The notes under the pieces are model-generated. The model searched no databases. It saw nothing but the letters and a program-made list of their open reading frames with translations, and was not told where the DNA came from. Below are positions 23,101 to 35,100 of a stretch of DNA of 64,000 nucleotides, piece after piece. Source of the DNA: Congeria kusceri (lineage: Eukaryota; Mollusca; Bivalvia; Myida; Dreissenidae); assembly GCA_027627225.1 (NCBI GenBank), contig CM051025.1, positions 58,997,681-59,061,680 on the forward strand. The letters are read 5' to 3'. Numbering within the stretch: the first letter of the stretch is position 1; every line of letters begins with the position of its first letter. Both the position numbers and the translations under genes were made by a program.

Positions 23101-26100
23101 ACGATATGAGCACCCTGTACCAGATCACCCGCCAACTTGCTGGACGACCAAGCGATCCCAATGTGCCTGTCAAAGACCAAAATGGAATAATCCTGTCCAA
23201 GCCAGAAGACCAACTGAAAAGGTGGAAGGAACATTTTGACGAACTCCTGAATGGCACACTTGTCACCCACCCCCTACCATAGAAGAGGGGACAGATCTGG
23301 CAATATACACAGGACCAATAACTAAACAGGAAATAACACAGGCCATAACTAAGATCAAACATGGAAAAGCTCCAGGACCGGACAAAATCCCAGCAGAAGC
23401 GATGAAGGCAGCAGCAGACGTCACTGCAGACATCATGCTGGACCTCATCCAACAAATCTGGGACACAGAAGAAGTTCCTGTAGAATGGCAGACAGGGTAC
23501 CTTGTTAAAATAACAAAGAAAGGCAATTTATGTGTATATAACAACTGGCGAGGTATCCAGCTTCTGTCCATGGCCAGCAAGGCGCAAGCAAGAATTATAT
23601 TGGAGAGGATGAAGACTGGAGTAAATAGACTTCTCAGAGAAGAACAAGCAGGATTCAGAGCTATCAGATCATGTGCAGACCAGATTGAAACGCTCCTCAT
23701 TATCATCGAGCAGTCCATAGAATGAAACTGTCATGTCAACTTCATGGACTTTAAAAAGGCATTCGACACGGTGGACAGAGACACTATATGGAAGATACTG
23801 AGGCACTATGGCATCCCAAACAAGATTGTCAACATAATTCGGAGCCTGTACAACAACAACCTCTGCTGAGTGATCCACGACATGGACCTCTCAGAACCAT
23901 TCCAATTGGCGTCAGACAAGGCTGCTTGCTCTCTCCAACGATCTTCTTGCTGGTTATCGACTGGGTCACGAAGAAGACACTAGACAGACCAAGAGGGATA
24001 CAGTGGACCCTATCAGAGCAGCTGGAAGACCTTGACTATGCTTATGACATTGGCCTCCTGTCCCACACATGCTCCCATATACAGCAGAAAACCAAAAGTC
24101 TGCAGGAAATAGCCAAATCAACTGGGCTAGAAGTCAACATCAGCATAACCAAATGCCTCAGCATAAACCCTGTCAGCATGCAAGGCATCCACTTAGAAGG
24201 ACAAGTCATTGACGATGTTGACTCCTTCACATATCTTGGAAGCATCGTCAACAAGAAGGGAGGTACAGAGGAAGACATCAAAGCTAGGATAGGAAAAGCC
24301 TGCCATGCTTTTGCAACACTGAGACCAGTGCGGAAATACCATAAAATCCTCCTGAAAATGAAGCTCCGTCTCTTCGACACCAATGTGAAGACAGTCCTCC
24401 TTTACGGCGCTGAAACCTGGAGCAGGACCAAACGCCTAGACCAGACCCAGCAAGTTTTCATACATAACTGCTTGAGACTGATCTTGCAGATACGGTGGCC
24501 TGACAAGATTTCCAACCAGGACCTTTGGGTAAGAACACAACAGCAGCCAATCACTGACTCTATCCTACAAAAGAAATGGAGATGGATCGGCAACACACTG
24601 CGTAAAGCTCAGCCAAATGTAGCAAGACAGGCCTGGACTGGAATCCACAAGGCACACGGAGAAGAGGAAGACCCACTAACTCTTGGCGCAGGACCCTGGA
24701 CATCGAGCTGCGAAAGACGGAAGATGTCATGGAGAGAAGCCAAAACCCGGGCCATGGACCGAAACAAATGGCGCGCTGTGGTGAAGGCCCTATGCTCCGA
24801 TTGGGGCAAAGAGGATTAAGATAAGATAAGACTGGCCAGATTTCAATGAAATTTTATGGGAAGCTTCATTGCCAATAGGAGGTGTGCATATTAGCAGGAT
24901 GTTACACTTCAATGATTTTTGTTAGAGTTATGGGACTTTGAAAATTTTTGAAAAATAGTATATAGTACGCATTTCTATTGATATTTAGTCATTGTAATAT
25001 CTTTGCCCTTCTCATTGCATTTAAATTGCTTGGCAAAGTCCATTGGGGAGCATCCATCTGTTTAACTGATATCCTTGTTTGAGTAATATTTATATTTAAT
25101 TTGAAAGTCTCAAGGGTCCTCATTGTCATATTTTGCGTGAAATATCAGTATGTACTGTATTTAAGAAATACTTTTCGCTGTATATATCTTCTAATATCTA
25201 TATTTTCTGTATATAGCAGCTATATGCATAAGTACAGATCATGTATTGAAACTTGAAAGGAAAATTCAGATGTATTTGTTAATCTTGTCCTGCAAAACAT
25301 TCCCTTCCTTTCTTCTAATACAACGTAATTGGCTATTTTAAGTCCTGGATTCTGATTATACCAAGTGAAATGGGTAAACGGAACGGTATAATAGATGTAA
25401 TTCCATAGATTGTTTGTTTGTTTGGATTTTTCGCCGTTTTTAACAGTATCTCAGTCATCAAGTATCAAGGCGGTCAGTTAACCTACTCACACTTTCCTTG
25501 GGCAAGCTTAGCCGATCCAAGCCGGTAACCAGTACTAAGTGCACATACTTATGCAGTAACTGACAACTGCCCTACTTGAATCAGAGGTAGGGGCAGAATG
25601 GCCGTAGAAAGAATTTCATGGTCAATCCCCACACAAGTTATGTAGCGGGGCTGGGGTTTGAACTCAAAATCCCTAGATTGACAGTCCAGCTCTCTACCAA
25701 CTGAGCTAGCCGGGCCTGGCAATTCCATAGATTGTCATGTTGAATGTGAACTGCAAGATTTTAATGAAGAACTATGTGGAAAACGTTCATTCATTAAACA
25801 GCATCATCAACAAATACTGTAATATACATGTCAGTTTCTTTTGGAAGACAAGTTTTATAATAATTTAATCTACTGCATGGGCGTTTTGTCTTTTTATTTT
25901 TTGTGGAAACACATTTGCTATTGTAAAATTTAAAATAAAATACTGGTTTTGCTGTAGCTGAGTACATAGTACATTTTTGCAGCGATTATTGAAGCATTAC
26001 TTGTTTTTCTATCATATATAATCATAATTGCTGAATGTGGGCACCATTAATTGTTAGCCAATCAATATGCAGTTGTGGAACTTATTGATTTCACATTAAC

Positions 26101-29100
26101 TTCATCTAGGCCTTCTTTGAATTTTGTTTCACAAGTCAATTTTATTACTCTGGAAGTATTTGTTGTTTGTTTGTTTTGTGTTTAATGCATTTTTGCAGCT
26201 TTTGTTGAATTAATAAAAAGAAGTGTAAGGTGTCTGTTTTTATACAATTTGATATTGATTCCAAATAATGTTACAGTTTTAGATTAACTTCACAATAAAA
26301 TTATTAAGGGTGTATAACAGATATTAAAATTAAGCACAGGTACTAAGTTTTCAGTTCTTCAAGAATACCGCATACATGTCATTTTGCAACATTTGCTTAA
26401 GATAATATGAAACATGGAGATATATTTTATATTTCACTGGAACGAATTAATAGTACTGTGTTTTATGCTGATACAATAAAGTAAAACATGCATTCATTAG
26501 AATAGCCAGTTTCAGTTATTCTATAGCTCGCAAACATGAACCTGACACTAACCTTTATGCATGATTGTATTAAAAAGCGGTGATGATGCATTATATTAGT
26601 TTCCATACTCGACTCGAGTTCAGTCGATGAGAGTACCCCACTGAAAATACTGTTATGGTATTGTTAAACTTGTGAAACACATGCACGGACTAAACCAAGT
26701 ATAGGAAACAATTTAAGCGCGTAATTTATACATATAGAGTTCATCAGTGCCAGGTTAATGTTTGCGAGCTATACTCACCCGTTTGACTGCGTCAGCGTAA
26801 TGCTCTGGTTAAGATTTGCGCGTAACAAGTACATATCTCTGTAACGACTACAGATATTCAATTGAAACTTCAGACATGTCTTCGAGGTCATTATATGAGG
26901 TCACTGAACAAGGCCCATAACTCTGACCTGCAATTTAGCAGAATTATGCCCCTTTTTGTACTTAAAAATTCAGGTTAGGGTTTGTGTGCAAGTGCATATC
27001 TCTGTAACTACCGGTAGAAGCATGACTTAGGTTTTCAAAGCCACAGATGGCAAACTTGTTTGCATTCAGTACTTTCCTAGTGTGTCATAAACTTAAGAGA
27101 CTATTTATAAGTATTTCTATATTTGTTGTCTGTGTCAGTTTTATACTTCAAGTGGTCTAGACTGCAGCTATAGTCATTCCAGGAGTATTTTTGTAATTGA
27201 TTTGTCAGTCAAGTAGAACCCATGTTGGCAATCAATAACTCAACATTGTTACTGATTCTGTATAAGCTGCTACATGGGCATGCATGTCTAAAAGAAGGTT
27301 GCATACATTTTTTTAGTCTGCATTCGTTAGTGACCGCACTTCTTATTTATTATGCCCCCATCGAAGATGGCGGGGTATATTGGTTTGCTAATGTCGGTCG
27401 GTCTGTGAGTCCATTTGTCGGTCGGTAGACCAATTTCGTTTCTGCTCTCAAAGTCCAACAGATTTTATCTGATCTTCACTAAACTGCATGAACATGTTTT
27501 TTGGCACATTATCTCGGCCAAGTTCTATAATCAGCCAAATCGCCCCTGTCAGTGTTCCCATCCTGCGCACCCCTTCAATATGGACATTATAAATAAAATA
27601 ATAATTTTAAAGGTTTTTTCATAAAAACTGGGGGTTTCACACTGGAGTATCACACTCCCAAATGAGGGTTTTGGGGAACACTCTAAACGTACATTTTAGC
27701 GTTTTTAGGCATTTGCCAATTTCAAGAAGGGAACAGTGAACCTTGACATACATTTGAGCTCATAGTTTTAAGCACATAGTTAACCAATTCTATTTTCGTT
27801 CAAAGTACAACAATTTTGTACGGATATGATCATAATGTCAATGACTGTTAATATAGTGATCTTGAGTTTTTGTTCAATGTTCAATAGTCATGGATTGTTG
27901 TGAACACTTTATCTTCATGTTTACCTGACAGTTTGTATGAAGGTGTACATTCTTGGTTAAAAACCTTTATGCATATGCAATGTTAAATGTTCTAGATAAA
28001 GTAAGTGGAATAATATATATAATATATAATGCATTAAATAATGTGAAGAATACAGCTATTCATCTTGTGACGGTACTGTTAGGTTTTGGCTTTTCAAATT
28101 TTGTTTTGTTGAAGATAAAAATAACATTCCATGAAGGTATTTATACCAGTATGTATAAAAAAAATATTAAAAAGACATCTCAAATATGTTTTATTAGACG
28201 AATTTTCATTAATTAAACAACCTTTTAAATGTAATCATATGGGGTCCATGTTTGTGTCATTTAAATGTACATCGTGAAGACAGAGAGAGAGAGAGAGATT
28301 ATCACTTGAGACACCTGCTGATAACAATTGAATCGAATCATCAATTCATTAGAACCTGTTACAAATTAACACCTTTGAGCGCTGTCGGTTCTGAATGTAA
28401 ATAAAATGAATCGGATTAGTGCACAGTCTATTAATTTGTTCCTCAACATTTTTTTGTTGGAGTCGGAAAGCAAATATTCCGTTATAACAAGTACCATTTT
28501 AATGGAAAATATTCTGTTCCAAACGAAATGGTGTCGTAAGTAGAATATTCCCTTTTATCGAATGTCGTTCTAACATTGGCCGTCTGTTTGTCAGTCTCAA
28601 AGATCTTTCAAAATAGTTACCCATCCACAATGTGTATAGTTACCCATCCACAATGTGTTTTGTAACGGAAGAACTTTTGTCTTCATTTCAGACCACGAAA
28701 CCTGTTTCTGTGTTCAGACACATGGGGGTCTGAATTGCATCCAGCCTTGAAGGTGATTGTGGCTTGGAGTCTCAGTCTTAATTTATTGCATTGAGTTCGA
28801 AAACTGTATGTAACAAGCCTTTTCATTGGCCAGTATTTTAAGCTAAGACTGTGAGAAATGTTAAACATTTTAGGGACAGGCTGTGTTAAACATTTTACTC
28901 TCATGAGCTTGATAATGCATTAAAAATTCCTCAAAGATAAGTTGCATTACAAAAATGTTAGGCTATGAAAATGGCAAGTGTAAAAGTTTTGGTTGAGTAT
29001 GTTTAGAAACTAGCTGCATGACTAAAATATTCTTTAAAGTCAGTTTTAATCTTAAATGTTAACCACTGAACATTTAATCTTTTATATAACAGGTGTTTTT

Positions 29101-32100
29101 GCTAGTCAATATTCATAGTTGAGACTTTGTCTGAGAACTTTTTGTAGCCACGGGACTGTATTGGCTTATTATATTGTTACCTTGTTATTTTGTACGATGA
29201 CAGATAAGTTTCTCATTTTGGGGTACGCTCTAAACGTACATTTTAGCGTTTTTAGGCATTTGCCAATTTCAAGAAGGGAACAGTGAACCTTGACATACAT
29301 TTGAACTCATAGTTTTAAGTACATAGTTAACCAATTCTATTTTCGTTCAAAGTACTACAATTTTGTACGGATATGATCATAATGTCAATGACTGTTAATA
29401 TAGTGATCTTGAGTTTTTGTTCAATGTTCAATAGTCATGGATTGTTGTGAACACTTTATCTTCATGTTTACCTGACAGTTTGTATGAAGGTGTACATTCT
29501 TGGTTAAAAACCTTTATGCATATGCAATGTTAAATGTTCTAGATAAAAAGTAAGTGGAATAATATATATAATATATAATGCATTAAATAATGTGAAGAAT
29601 ACAGCTATTCATCTTGTGACGGTACTGTTTGGTTTTGGCTTTTCAAATTTTGTTTTGTTGAAGATAAAAATAACATTCCATGAAGGTATTTATACCAGTA
29701 TGTATAAAAAAAATATTAAAAAGACATCTCAAATATGTTTTGTTAGATGAATTTTCATTAATTAAACAACCTTTTAAATGTAATCATATGGGGTCCATGT
29801 TTGTGTCATTTAAATGTACATCATGAAGACAGAGAGAGAGAGAGAGAGAGATTATCACACCTACTTTGTATATTTGACAACACTTGAGACACCTGCTGAT
29901 AACAATTGAATCGAATCATCAATTCATTAGAACCTGTTACACATTAACACCTTTGAGCGCTGTCGGTTCTGAATGTAAATAATATGAATTGGATTAGTGC
30001 ACATTCTATTAATTTGTTCCTCAACATTCTTTTGTTGGAGTCGGAAAGCAAATATTCCATTATAACAAGTACCATTTTAATGGAAAATATTCCGTTCCAA
30101 ACGAAATGGTGTCGTAAGTAGAATATTCCCTTTTATCGAATGTCGTTAATCATCATCAATGTTCAGAATGAAATCATACCTGGTTCAATGTCGAAGAATG
30201 AGAATTTTGAATAAGAACTTTTTGCTGGTGGAAACTTCCAATGTTGCAGAGATGACACTCGTTTCATCATAAACCTTTATCATGGGCGATGATCATAAGG
30301 ATATTGCCGTGTCAATGTTGTGAAATTAAAAGTTTTTACTGACAGAAGTTTGTTACTCCTCTTTTTTAAACAATGAAACATGTTTCTGCATTCATCATCG
30401 TCAACGTGCGAAATGACATAAATGGTTTGATGTCGTAAGATGAGAACTTTTTACTGAGAGAAATGTTTTCTTCTTTAAACCGGTTCTATGTTGTTGAGAA
30501 CCTATAACTAACAGTGATAGAAGTTTGTTAATATTACATATTACAGCGATTTTTTCACAGTTTTGGGAATGGATCTGGTACCCATCAAATTGGGAATTGT
30601 GTTGTATGATAACTTGCTTATTGGGAAACAATAAGGAATTTAATAAATTAATGACTGATACTAGTGCAATAATGAATTTGGTATTTTGATGATTTTCATC
30701 CAAACACTTGCATGATTTAGAACTGAAAATCATATTTGCTATGTAGTTTGGATTTGACACCTCAGATTTGGGAATTAATTCATTCCAGGTGGGAAAAATA
30801 AACCGTTTTGGCATTGGGAATGGGTCCTTTATTGGGAATGCGTCCTTTTAGTAAGTTTTACCAGACTCTGTTAAATAAGGAAAATAAATTACTTTATCAG
30901 ATGATGAAAACTATTTCTGCTTTCATCATCATTGGTGTTTAGAACGATTTTATAACATACTTGATGTTATAAAATGAAAACATCTTACAGACAGAAACTT
31001 TCTCTTCCTAATTTTCAGACGATGAAGCCTGTTTCTGCGTTCATCATTGTCGACGTTCAGAACGACTTCATCACGGGTTCGATGTCGCTACTGAAGTGTC
31101 CTGCGGGACAAGACGGGGAGGAAGTGATACCTGTTATCAACAATCTGTTAGATACCGTACCGTTTGACCTCATTGTGTACACAAAGGACTGGCATCCTGA
31201 CGATCATATTTCCTTCGTTGAGAACGTCACTCAGCGTCCACTGACCAAAAACTGCAAGGTTTGCCTATAGATGGTACTGTAAATGCACAGTAATTACCCA
31301 GAAGTTTGTGGGGACATGTTTTACTTTGAAGCATGCATACTAGCATTGCTATTTAGCCAAATCCAATTGTATGCTTTGTAAATATGCATGTATTAAACCA
31401 TTTTGTTTTAATAGAAAGCTGCACCCTACTAACTGAATGTGTATATCCCAACTGTTTGTATTAGACAGACTGTTTGGTTTTGGTTTTATAACTTTTATAA
31501 AACATGATGGATTTTGTTTTGTTTGTATTTTGGAAAGTGGACCCATCAATAACGATGTAATTATTGAAATAAAGTCAGTTCTGTTTTCTCTGACTGCACT
31601 ATGATAAGCAACTTCATTTAGTTTTCTGAATGTTTTAGATTGAATGTTTTAAACTAAATTAAACATGCTTGACTGGATATGGAACCTTAGGGTTTGGAAC
31701 TTGTGTGCACTCCTCATGGTAGAAGATACTTGTTTTATTTTATATATCATTTCCTTTATGTGTGTAGTAATTTTAATAACTTAATTTTATTATAAAATAA
31801 CTGTGTTGTAATGTTTTACTATTATGAGGAATGGCTCTGGAAATGACATTACAATCTGAACATCTAGACTTGTTGAATGTGATTTGTTTTATATACATCT
31901 TATTTTGGTATGTTTTATTTTCAATACAGCCATTAAATCATTCAGGTGAAAGCAGAAGAAGCCAAGGTATATGATGTTGTTGAGTTTGATGGACCCCCAA
32001 GAACCGAACAGAAGCTGTGGCCGAAACACTGCGTGACTAACACATGGGGGTCTGAATTGCATCCAGCCTTGAAGGTGATTGTGGCTTGGAGTCTCAGTCT

Positions 32101-35100
32101 TAATTTATTGCATTGAGTTCGATAACTGTATGTAACAAGCCTTTTCATTAGCCAGTATTTTAAGCTAAGACTATGAAAAATGTTAAAAATTTTAGGGACA
32201 GGCTGTGTTAAACATTTTACTTTCATGAGCTTGATAATGCATTAAAAATTCCTCAAAGATAAGTTGCATTACAAAAAATGTTAGGCTATGAAAATGGCAA
32301 GTGTAAAAGTTTTGGTTGAGTATGTTTAGAAACTAGCTGCATGACTAAAATATTCTTTAAAGTCAGTTTTAATCTTAAATGTTAACCACTAAACATTTAA
32401 TCTTTTATATAACAGGTGTTTTTGCTAGTCAATATTCATAGTTGAGACTTTGTCTGAGAACTTTTTGTAGCCACGGGACTGTATTGGCTTATTATATTGT
32501 TACCTTGTTATTTTGTACGATGACAGATAAGTTTCTCATTTCATGAAATTAACCAGTAACTCTTTCCCATCTAGTGAACCTAAAAAGTTTCTCATTTCAT
32601 GAAATTAACCAGTAACTCTTTTCCCTCTAGTGAACCTAAAAAGTTTCTCATTTCATGAAATTAACCAGTAACTCTTTCCCATCTAGTGAACCTAAAAAGT
32701 TTCTCATTTCATTGAAATTAACCAGTAACTTTTTCCCATCTAGTGAACCTAAAAAGTTTCTCATTTCATGAAATTAACCAGTAACTCTCCCATCTAGTGA
32801 ACCTAAAAAGTTTCTCATTTCATTGAAATTAACCAGTAACTCTTTCCCATCTAGTGAACCTAAAAAGTTTCTCATTTCATGAAATTAACCAGTAACTCTC
32901 CCATCTAGTGAGCCTGATAAGTTTCTCATTTCATGAAATTAACCAGTAACTCTTTCCCATCTAGTGAACCTGATAAGTTTCTAATTTCATGAAATTAACC
33001 AGTAACTCTTTCCCATCTAGTGAACCTGATAAGTTTCTCATTTCATGAAATTAACCAGTAACTCTCCCATCTAGTGAGCCTGATAAGTTTCTCATTTCAT
33101 GAAATTAACCAGTAACTCTTTCCCATCTAGTGAACCTGATAAGTTTCTAATTTCATGAAATTAACCAGTAACTCTTTCCCATCTAGTGAACCTGATAAGT
33201 TTCTCATTTCATGAAATTAACCAGTAACTCTTTCCCATCTAGTGAACCTGATAAGTTTCTGATTTCATGGAATTTACCAGTAACTCTTTCCCATCTAGTG
33301 AACCTAAAAAGTTTCTCATGTCATGAAATTAAACCAGTAACTCTTTCCCATCTAGTGAACCTAACAAGTTTCTCATTTCATGAAATTAACCAGTAACTCC
33401 CATCTAGTGAACCTAAAAAGTTTCTCATTTCATGAAATTAACCAGTAACTCCCATCTAGTGAACCTAAAAAGTTTCTCATTTCATGAAATTAACCAGTAA
33501 CTCTCCCGTGAACGTGAACCTAAAAAGTTTCTCATTTCATGAAATTAACCAGTAACTCTTTCCCATCTAGTGAACCTAAAAAATTTCTCATTTCATGAAA
33601 TTAACCAGTAACTCTTTCCCATCTAGTGAACCTAAAAAGTTTCTCATTTCATGAAATTTACCAGTAACTCTTTCCCATCTAGTGTACCTAAAAAGTTTCT
33701 CATTTCATGAAATTAACCAGTAACTCTTTCCCATCTAGTGAACCTGATAAGTTTCTAATTTCATGACATTAACCAGTAACTGTTTCCCATCTAGTGAACC
33801 TGATAAGTGTCTTTCATGAAATTAACCAGTAATTTTTCCCATCTAGTGAACCTGATAAGGTTCTAATTTCATGAAATTAACCAGTAACTGTTTCCCATCT
33901 AGTGAACCTGATAAGTTTCTCATTTCATGAAATTAGCCAGTAACTCTTTCCCATGAACGTGAACCTAAAAAGTTTCTCATTTCATGAAATTAACCAGTAA
34001 CTCTTTCCCATCTAGTGAACCTAATATTGTATGATAATCTCAATTTCAGGTAGTAAAGAATGTCCAGTTCATAAACAAGGGACATCACTCAGGTGTGGAC
34101 AGCTATTCAGCATTCTGGGACAACAACAAACTCTCGCAGACGGAGCTCGTGAAAATTCTCGCCAAGCATAAAGTCACGGATGTGTTTGTGTGTGGGGTGG
34201 CCTATGATATTTGTGTTGGTAAGAGGCTATTAGCAGTAGATCAGGTCTGCAATTCTTAAATTTCCTTAATAACAACTTTAGTAAATTGTGTATACACATA
34301 AAATTTATTCAGTCGAAGTGGGAGTCATTAAGCATTGGATTTGTCCATCCGTACTTACGTACGTACGTCCCAAAATTTTGTGGACTTAACTCCTCTTTAA
34401 CGTCTGGGTGGATTTAGCTGAAACTTTCACAGCTGAACAACCTTAATGTGTTAATGATTGTAAAGGAAAGAATTTTGGCTGCGACCAATTTTGGCAGAAT
34501 TATTGCCCTTTGACATTTTTTCCACTATATACCTGGTATACTTAATGAAATTTTGTGGACTCAACTCCTCTTTAACGGCTTTCAGATTTTTGCTCAAAAT
34601 TTCACAGCTGAACAACCTTAATGTGTAGGTGATCGTAAAGGAAGGAATTTGGCTGTGACCAATTTTGGCAGAATTATGGCCCTTTGACATTTTTTCCACT
34701 ATATATACATGTACTTCATGAAATTTTGTGGACTCAACTCCGCATTAAAAGCTGGACAGATTTTGCTCAAACTTTAACAGCTAAACAACCTTAATGTGTA
34801 GGTGATCATAAAGGAAGGAATTTTGGCTACAACCAATTTTGTCCCAATTATGGCCCTTTGTCTTTTTTTCCACTATAGAATTTATACGACAATAAATTTG
34901 TGTTGGCGACATGCCCTTTGTCTGTTTCCAAACATGTGTCGTGGGGATATCCGTGTCTGTGACACATCTAGTTTATTTAATGATCTATTTACATTTAACA
35001 GTTGTATTCTAATAGAAAGTGTATAGTTGGTCCATAAGTTCCCTTTTATGAATATTGTTGATTTATATATGAAATCGGCAAATTTCAAATAAGTATAGTC

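Larger units (their letters stand above)
29220..32535 (+). repeat. Tandem segmental duplication, downstream copy carrying functional exons 4 and 5
   Basis: Holds the matching upstream intron block (29220-30147), three exon 4 fossils, real exons 4 and 5, and the start of intron 5 (32075-32535). The high identity of the flanking blocks to the upstream copy suggests a recent event. Confidence 0.82.

Noticed and set aside
22662..23455. Two 202-residue minus-strand frames
   Set aside because: Antisense shadows of the LINE coding strand, whose endonuclease and RT motifs lie on the plus strand.
22627..24819. LINE segments as host genes
   Set aside because: RT motifs, target duplication, frameshifts and a mutated catalytic box show a dead retrotransposon.
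33211..33396. Frame in the 56-bp array
   Set aside because: The unit length is not a multiple of three and the frame survives only by chance over three units.
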